Positions 7,773 to 10,715 of a DNA stretch of 10,715 nucleotides are shown here, piece after piece. The position numbers and the translations under genes are program-made. The stretch covers positions 2,992 through 13,706 of the forward strand of contig DLVV01000219.1 of assembly GCA_003445035.1 (NCBI GenBank). Reading direction: 5' to 3'. The number at the start of each line of letters is the position of its first letter. Positions within the stretch are counted from its first letter, which is position 1. Source of the stretch: Planctomycetaceae bacterium. GTDB taxonomy: Bacteria; Planctomycetota; Planctomycetia; Planctomycetales; Planctomycetaceae. The notes under the pieces were generated by a model, which made no database searches, was not told the origin of the DNA, and worked only from the letters and a program-made list of their open reading frames with translations.

Positions 7773-7813
7773 GCCGGTTTGTAGTTCTCTGGCCGGTTTG
7801 CTGCAAGATGCAG
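7773..7813. repeat. Repeats in the mreB/pterin reductase divergent region
   Basis: GCCGGTTTG occurs at 7773-7781 and again at 7792-7800, starting 19 bases apart. Directly after the second copy is a perfect inverted repeat with arms CTGCA and TGCAG around AGA (7801-7813). All of this lies in the 142-base gap between two divergent genes. It could be an operator; no binding protein can be named. Confidence 0.5.
7778..7806 (-). promoter_or_regulatory. Candidate promoter for the mre cluster
   Basis: On the minus strand TTGCAG (7806-7801) and TACAAA (7783-7778) are 17 bases apart. They match three and four of six consensus positions. This would give a leader of about 45 bases before mreB. The nonamer CAAACCGGC occurs twice here, within the spacer and overlapping the -10 box, so a regulator could act at this site. 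The match is modest. Confidence 0.35.
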
Positions 7814-7854
7814 TTCCCGACCCGTCACGACTGCGATTCGCTCGGGCCGTCGCG

Positions 7855-7860
7855 TAGAAT
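7855..7860 (+). promoter_or_regulatory. Candidate -10 box directly upstream of the pterin reductase start
   Basis: TAGAAT matches the -10 consensus at five of six positions and ends 8 bases before the GTG at 7869. Transcription from the usual distance would begin at about 7867-7869, giving a leaderless mRNA. No Shine-Dalgarno is present and no good -35 box is visible. The same hexamer stands in the same place before mnmA. Confidence 0.4.
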
Positions 7861-7868
7861 CAAAGCCC

Positions 7869-8669
7869 GTGACTTTCGTCGAAGACTCATCACCCGATTC
7901 CCCCGGAACGACCGTGCCGCTGACGGCCGTCGTGACCGGTGCGGCCGTTCGGATCGGCCGTGCCCTGGCACTGGAACTGGCTGGCCGCGGGTGGCAGGTC
8001 GTCGTGCACCACCGCACCTCGGTGACCGAGGCGGAGGAGACGGTCGCGATGATCGCGGAAGCGGGAGCGCATGCGATCGCGGTGGCGGCCGATCTTGAGG
8101 AACCTCACCGGGCGGCGGAGACCGTGTTCGAGGCGGCCGAAAACCGTTTCGGGCAGGTGTCGCTGTTGATCAACAACGCCGCGATCTTCGAGGGAGGGGC
8201 GTTGGGCGAAACCGATGCGGAGACCTGGCGGCGGCTGTTCGCGATCAATCTCGAGGCCCCTTGCGTGTTGTCCGAGCGTTTCGTACGGGGACTGGGCGAG
8301 GAGGGGATCGGACAGATCATCAACCTGGTCGACTGGCGGGGGCTGCAGCCCGACCCGCAGCGGTTGGCCTATTCGTTGACCAAGCACGGGTTGGTAGCTC
8401 TGACCAGGAGCCTGGCCGAGTCGCTGGCTCCTCGGGTGCGTGTCAATGCCGTGGCTCCCGGACCGGTGCTGCCCCCTCCGGGGGCCGATGCCGGGGAACT
8501 GGCAGCCGCCGTGGCGGCCTCTCCGCTGCGTCGTGCGGGTGGCCCGAAAGATGTGGTGGCTGCGGTGGGATACCTGCTCGATGCCGAACTTGCCACCGGT
8601 GACGTGTTGTCGGTGGCCGGCGGAACCCAACTGCCGGCCTCCCGGACTGTTGGTCGGGTTGCCGAGTGA
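7869..8669 (+). CDS. folM: Pteridine reductase-like short-chain dehydrogenase (PTR1/FolM type)
   Basis: This encodes a 266-residue cytoplasmic NADPH-dependent oxidoreductase. The nucleotide-binding loop reads TGAAVRIG (23-30), which fits the TGxxxRxG signature of pteridine reductases rather than the usual SDR TGxxxGxG. HHRTS (47-51) is where PTR1-type enzymes have the NADP-phosphate contact, and NNAA (102-105) is standard. The catalytic Ser of ordinary SDRs is replaced by Asp155 (in INLVD), followed by Tyr168 and Lys172 in YSLTK. This Asp-Tyr-Lys arrangement is that of PTR1 and E. coli FolM. The expected reaction is reduction of a dihydropterin (dihydrofolate or dihydromonapterin) to the tetrahydro form. 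The neighbouring FolB/FolX-type gene supports a pterin role. The start is GTG without a Shine-Dalgarno; about 18 residues precede the Rossmann fold. A general 3-oxoacyl-ACP reductase is less likely because of the Asp and Arg signature residues. The gene symbol is by similarity of motifs only. Confidence 0.8.
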   Translation: MTFVEDSSPDSPGTTVPLTAVVTGAAVRIGRALALELAGRGWQVVVHHRTSVTEAEETVAMIAEAGAHAIAVAADLEEPHRAAETVFEAAENRFGQVSLLINNAAIFEGGALGETDAETWRRLFAINLEAPCVLSERFVRGLGEEGIGQIINLVDWRGLQPDPQRLAYSLTKHGLVALTRSLAESLAPRVRVNAVAPGPVLPPPGADAGELAAAVAASPLRRAGGPKDVVAAVGYLLDAELATGDVLSVAGGTQLPASRTVGRVAE

Positions 8670-8737
8670 ACCGCGCGGCAGATAACGTCGGTGGAGTTGC
8701 TGCCCGAACCGGTGAGTTTCGGCAGGCCTACGATCCC

Positions 8738-8744
8738 AGGGGAG
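8738..8744 (+). promoter_or_regulatory. Shine-Dalgarno site for folB/folX-type gene
   Basis: AGGGGAG lies 7 bases before the GTG at 8752 and supports that start. The 82-base gap after the reductase holds no obvious terminator, so the two genes could share a transcript. Confidence 0.6.
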
Positions 8745-8751
8745 CGGTGGT

Positions 8752-9120
8752 GTGACAGACCGAATCGAGATTCGGGACCTGATGGTCCGGGCCATCGTCG
8801 GGATCAATGACGACGAACGGATCAATCGGCAGGACGTGGTCATCAACCTCACGATCTGGCTCGATTTCCGTGCGGCGGGACGGTCCGACAACATCGATGA
8901 CACGATCAACTACCGCACACTGACCAAGCAGGTGATCGAACTGGTCGAGGGCTCGAGTTTCTTCCTGGTCGAGAAACTGGCCGGTGAGATTGCCAGCCTG
9001 GGCCTCGGGTTCTCCGAGGCGATCGAGCGGATCCGGGTATCGGTCGAGAAGCCGGGGGCGATTCGCTTTGCCCGTTCGGTCGGCGTCACGATCGAGCGGA
9101 CACGCGGCGACGAGTCGTGA
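8752..9120 (+). CDS. folB: Dihydroneopterin aldolase / epimerase (FolB-FolX family)
   Basis: This encodes a 122-residue protein of the tunnelling-fold pterin family, which works as an oligomeric ring. FolB splits 7,8-dihydroneopterin into 6-hydroxymethyl-7,8-dihydropterin and glycolaldehyde in folate synthesis, and can also epimerise it to monapterin. Key residues fall at the same numbers as in S. aureus aldolase: Glu22 (in DER), Tyr54 (in NYRTLTK), Glu74 (in LVEKLAGEI) and Lys100 (in EKPGAIRFA). The C-terminal KPGA and VGVTIER stretches are FolB-like. The middle, INRQDVVINLTI (24-35) and INYRTLTKQVIELVEG (52-67), is strikingly like E. coli FolX, the dihydroneopterin triphosphate epimerase. 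Family membership is secure; aldolase versus epimerase is not settled by reading. The upstream reductase gene is a likely functional partner. The gene converges on the TraB-family gene with a 38-base gap. Confidence 0.88.
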   Translation: MTDRIEIRDLMVRAIVGINDDERINRQDVVINLTIWLDFRAAGRSDNIDDTINYRTLTKQVIELVEGSSFFLVEKLAGEIASLGLGFSEAIERIRVSVEKPGAIRFARSVGVTIERTRGDES

Positions 9121-9127
9121 GATTCGA

Positions 9128-9152
9128 CCGGCCGGCCTGAAAGCCGGGCCGG
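9128..9152. terminator. GC-rich hairpin between convergent folB and the TraB-family gene
   Basis: CCGGCCGGC (9128-9136) pairs with GCCGG-CCGG (9143-9152) around a 6-base loop, leaving a single bulged G at 9148. This gives a nine-base-pair stem. Only three T residues follow on the plus strand and the T-run on the minus strand is also poor. It sits in a 38-base gap between convergent genes, so a shared terminator is the natural reading, though not a textbook intrinsic one. Confidence 0.5.
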
Positions 9153-9158
9153 GTTTCC

Positions 9159-10208
9159 CTACTGGCTGAGCCGCTGCAGCAGTCGCAGCAACAGGATCAG
9201 GTCGTCACTCTGGGAGGGCTTCTTGATCTGCAGGTTCCAGGCCGACGTCCAGGTCGTCGTCCTGGGCCGGAAGCCGAGTTTCGTCATGCGACGGTGGAAA
9301 TCGGGCATGTGGGCGGCCCCGTAGAAGAGACCCAGACGCTTTTTGCCCTGGCCGAGTTGTTCGCGGACGACTTTCATGGCAGCGACGTTACGGTCCTGGA
9401 CCAGCAACTGGTCCAGCGTCTTGCCGACGCCGCCGTCGGGACCGAGGTTGGCCATCTGCTCGGCCATCATCCTCTTCATTTTCACCGGCCCATTAGGGTC
9501 CAGCAGCATTGTCAACAGGTCCACCTCCTCGACGCGGGCGTTGCCGCCCTTCTGCTTGGCCTTGGCTGCAGCGATGTTCTGCTGACGGATCATGTCGGCC
9601 AGCACACCGAGGGTGATTGTCAACGCGGTGTCACCTCGTTTTTCCATCGCCTTGGCCATTTCGGCGGGCGAGAGATCGGCGTGCACGAAATTCTTCTTGG
9701 AGTAGTCGATCAGTTCGAGTTGGTGATCGAGCCCGAGGGTGGTTTTCATCGCGTTCTGGAGAAAACCGGCAGGGTTGTTCGAGGCGGCTCCGGCTCCCTT
9801 TGCCGGTCGGACTCCCTTCGGGGCGACCAGTTCGTAGAGCAGTGCGTCGTACTGTTCGAACTGCTTGTTGAGCGACGAGTAATAGGATCGTTCGCCGACG
9901 TGAACCGCACCGATCAGGTCGACGACGACGGTTTGCCGGCGTTTCTTGCCGGCGGCCGCCCTCAACCTCTTCACGTAGCGGACCGTGGCCGTTTCCATCC
10001 GCAAGGGCCCGCCGGTCTTCTCGTCACGGACGATGCGAATGAAAGTCGGTGCCTTGACGCCGGACTTTTTCTTCTTCGTCGGCTTCTTGGCCTGCTGCGC
10101 CTGCAGTGGGGACGAGCAGAGAGCGACGGCCAGGCACAGGAGTCCTGCCCAGACGCGGCGATTCGTTCCTGGGGCACCGTGGAAGGATCGCGTTGGAATC
10201 AGCGTCAT
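9159..10208 (-). CDS. Secreted TraB/PrgY/TIKI-family protein
   Basis: This encodes a 349-residue protein with an N-terminal signal peptide: basic residues up to Arg18, a hydrophobic core at about 20-34, and a likely cleavage after PLQA (residue 37). The mature N-terminus is lysine-rich (KKPTKKKKSG). The family hallmark is a pair of GxxH motifs: GAVH at 100-103, after a hydrophobic strand, and GAAH at 297-300, preceded by LGLFY. YELV (125-128) supplies the conserved Glu, and RN (273-274) a conserved Arg region. Related proteins include GumN, plasmid TraB, PrgY and the animal TIKI metalloproteases that cleave Wnt; the shared histidines suggest a metal-dependent hydrolase. The substrate here is unknown. 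The frame runs 38 codons further upstream, but the ATG at 10208 puts the signal peptide near the N-terminus; a purine-rich AGAAGAGA lies about 10 bases before it. There is no lipobox, so secretion rather than lipidation is inferred. Confidence 0.82.
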   Translation of the reverse strand: MTLIPTRSFHGAPGTNRRVWAGLLCLAVALCSSPLQAQQAKKPTKKKKSGVKAPTFIRIVRDEKTGGPLRMETATVRYVKRLRAAAGKKRRQTVVVDLIGAVHVGERSYYSSLNKQFEQYDALLYELVAPKGVRPAKGAGAASNNPAGFLQNAMKTTLGLDHQLELIDYSKKNFVHADLSPAEMAKAMEKRGDTALTITLGVLADMIRQQNIAAAKAKQKGGNARVEEVDLLTMLLDPNGPVKMKRMMAEQMANLGPDGGVGKTLDQLLVQDRNVAAMKVVREQLGQGKKRLGLFYGAAHMPDFHRRMTKLGFRPRTTTWTSAWNLQIKKPSQSDDLILLLRLLQRLSQ

Positions 10209-10244
10209 GGTCGGAGTCTCTTCTGGGCCGACGGGCGTATGAGG

Positions 10245-10261
10245 CGGTTCAGTTTGAACCG
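10245..10261. repeat. Perfect inverted repeat upstream of the TraB-family gene
   Basis: Arms CGGTTCA and TGAACCG flank GTT. It lies 37-53 bases upstream of the ATG at 10208, probably in the leader or core promoter. It could be an operator for a dimeric regulator or a small leader hairpin. Confidence 0.55.
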
Positions 10262-10294
10262 TTCCAACCGTGTTTCGCAAGATCGTGTGAATTA

Positions 10295-10311
10295 TTCGAT
10301 ACGAGATCGAA
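10295..10311. repeat. Second inverted repeat upstream of the TraB-family gene
   Basis: Arms TTCGAT and ATCGAA flank ACGAG. It sits in the most A+T-rich part of the gap, 87-103 bases upstream of the ATG. Its sequence is unrelated to the repeat at 10245-10261, so the two would not bind the same protein. Confidence 0.45.
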
Positions 10312-10412
10312 AATCTTGACACGTCGCTTCGGGAAGTGGTCGGCCTCTTTTAGCCAGCAGTCGGGAGATCCCGGGTGGCCAATTTGAAATCACTCTCCGC
10401 CGACGCGACGAG

Positions 10413-10455
10413 AAAAGGGCGAGCCCTCTCTCCCGGGATGAACCGGAAGAGAGGG
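10413..10455 (-). terminator. Probable intrinsic terminator for the gene at the right edge
   Basis: CCCTCTCT (10424-10431) pairs with AGAGAGGG (10448-10455). After one mismatch, CCGG (10433-10436) pairs with CCGG (10443-10446) around a 6-base loop. Read on the minus strand, the stem is followed within 8 bases by TTTT (10416-10413). It lies about 70 bases after the stop of the upstream minus-strand gene. The T-run is short, and competing pairings exist (CGAGCCC at 10420-10426 with GGGCTCG at 10475-10481). Confidence 0.5.
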
Positions 10456-10526
10456 GAGTGAAGAGGAGAAAAGGGGGCTCGTTGCCTCCGCACCCTGCTC
10501 GCCGAAAAGCCAGGTGTCGGCAAGGA

Positions 10527-10715
10527 TCATCTCAATTTGTCGATACGGGTTGCCACGTTGTTGTTGTCGTATTCGACCTCGACCCTGTCTCCTTCGTGCA
10601 GGTCGTCGAAGGTGATCGGAACGCCATTTTCGTCGAAGATCTGCGTGGTCGGCTTGACCTTGACCGTCTTCTCGCGTCCCACCGCGTTCTTGACACGGAT
10701 CTTCCGTTTCTTCTT
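10527..10715 (-). CDS. Unrecognised protein, C-terminal 62 codons (start outside window)
   Basis: An open frame enters from the right edge on the minus strand and ends at TGA (10529-10527). It is too short to show as a complete ORF but reads as real coding sequence. It begins KKKRKIRVKNAVGREKTVKV, continues with TTQIFDENGVPITFDD, LHEGDRVEVEYD and NNNVATRIDKLR. The alternation of short beta strands with a central EGD-V-VEY turn resembles small beta-barrel or OB-like repeats such as those of the DUF5666 type, where a strand after EGD closes the barrel. That comparison is from memory of the pattern and is weak. The mix of lysine-rich and acidic segments suggests a soluble or secreted domain. No function can be assigned. 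Confidence 0.7.
   Translation of the reverse strand, partial: KKKRKIRVKNAVGREKTVKVKPTTQIFDENGVPITFDDLHEGDRVEVEYDNNNVATRIDKLR

Larger units (their letters stand above)
10209..10526. other. 318-base intergenic region with palindromes and hairpins
   Basis: No convincing gene lies here. The part nearest the TraB-family gene (about 10240-10330) is richer in A and T than the rest of the window and must hold its promoter, though no clean -35/-10 pair can be picked. It contains two perfect 17-base inverted repeats. The far part (10410-10481) is a dense set of purine-rich direct repeats and inverted repeats, probably ending the gene at the right edge of the window. Confidence 0.6.

Noticed and set aside
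7727..8017. 97 extra N-terminal codons on the MreB frame
   Set aside because: They would overlap the divergent pterin reductase gene. MreB proteins begin just before the DLGTANT motif.
6719..8098. A 459-codon plus-strand open frame antisense to mreB and running into the pterin reductase
   Set aside because: Antisense to a gene with all MreB motifs, with no domain of its own and an Asp/Arg/Gly-rich composition typical of a shadow frame.
8701..8724. Imperfect hairpin TGCC-GAA / TTC-GGCA in the gap between the pterin reductase and folB
   Set aside because: Only 4+3 base pairs with a bulge and no T-run; too weak to call a terminator or riboswitch.
9294..10319. A 341-codon plus-strand open frame antisense to the TraB-family gene
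   Set aside because: The opposite strand has a signal peptide and both GxxH motifs at sensible spacing. This frame shows no membrane, catalytic or repeat pattern.
10315..10320. TTGACA on the plus strand in the right-hand intergenic region, a perfect -35 hexamer
   Set aside because: No -10-like sequence follows at 15-19 bases and no plus-strand gene lies downstream in the window.
1..10715. Search for CRISPR arrays, insertion sequences, toxin-antitoxin pairs, phage genes, tRNAs or riboswitches
   Set aside because: None was seen by reading. The content is ordinary core metabolism and cell-envelope genes with short gaps.

Overview
The window is about 10.7 kb of GC-rich bacterial chromosome, densely packed with core genes. 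The lineage is not proven by the sequence. Several things fit a planctomycete: weak or absent Shine-Dalgarno sites before many genes, frequent GTG starts, a secreted TraB/TIKI-type protein with a lysine-rich N-terminus, a cysteine-rich MnmA, and an MreBCD/PBP2 cluster with an arginine-rich PBP2. Planctomycetota is therefore my best guess, held at moderate confidence. I see no insertion sequence, phage gene, CRISPR array, tRNA or rRNA.

Left end, plus strand (1-1826). The window opens inside the C-terminal membrane domain of an RND/MMPL-type transporter. A complete mechanosensitive channel of the YbdG (MscM) type follows. It converges on mnmA with only 11 bases between the stop codons.

Centre, minus strand (7726 down to 1838). 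This is a cell-shape cluster in the order mreB, mreC, mreD, PBP2 (mrdA), then mnmA, the tRNA 2-thiouridylase. mreC and mreD overlap by 4 bases as GTGA. The usual partner rodA is absent from this cluster, and mnmA sits where it might be expected. mnmA also has its own promoter-like sequence directly against its ATG, so it may be transcribed separately as a leaderless mRNA.

Right of centre, plus strand (7869-9120). A short divergent promoter region separates mreB from a pair of pterin genes. The first is a short-chain reductase with the PTR1/FolM signature. The second is a FolB/FolX-type aldolase/epimerase. Together they point to the making or reduction of dihydrofolate-type or monapterin-type pterins.

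Right end, minus strand (10715 down to 9159). A secreted TraB/TIKI-family protein converges on folB with a GC-rich hairpin between them. Upstream of it is a 318-base intergenic region with two perfect 17-base inverted repeats and a compound hairpin that probably terminates the next gene. That last gene is cut by the window edge and only its C-terminal 62 codons are visible.

I find no clearly undescribed multi-gene system. The most useful leads are the repeated TAGAAT box directly upstream of two start codons (possible leaderless transcription), the FolM-FolB/X pair, the secreted TIKI-like protein with palindromes upstream, and the rodA-less mre cluster ending in mnmA.
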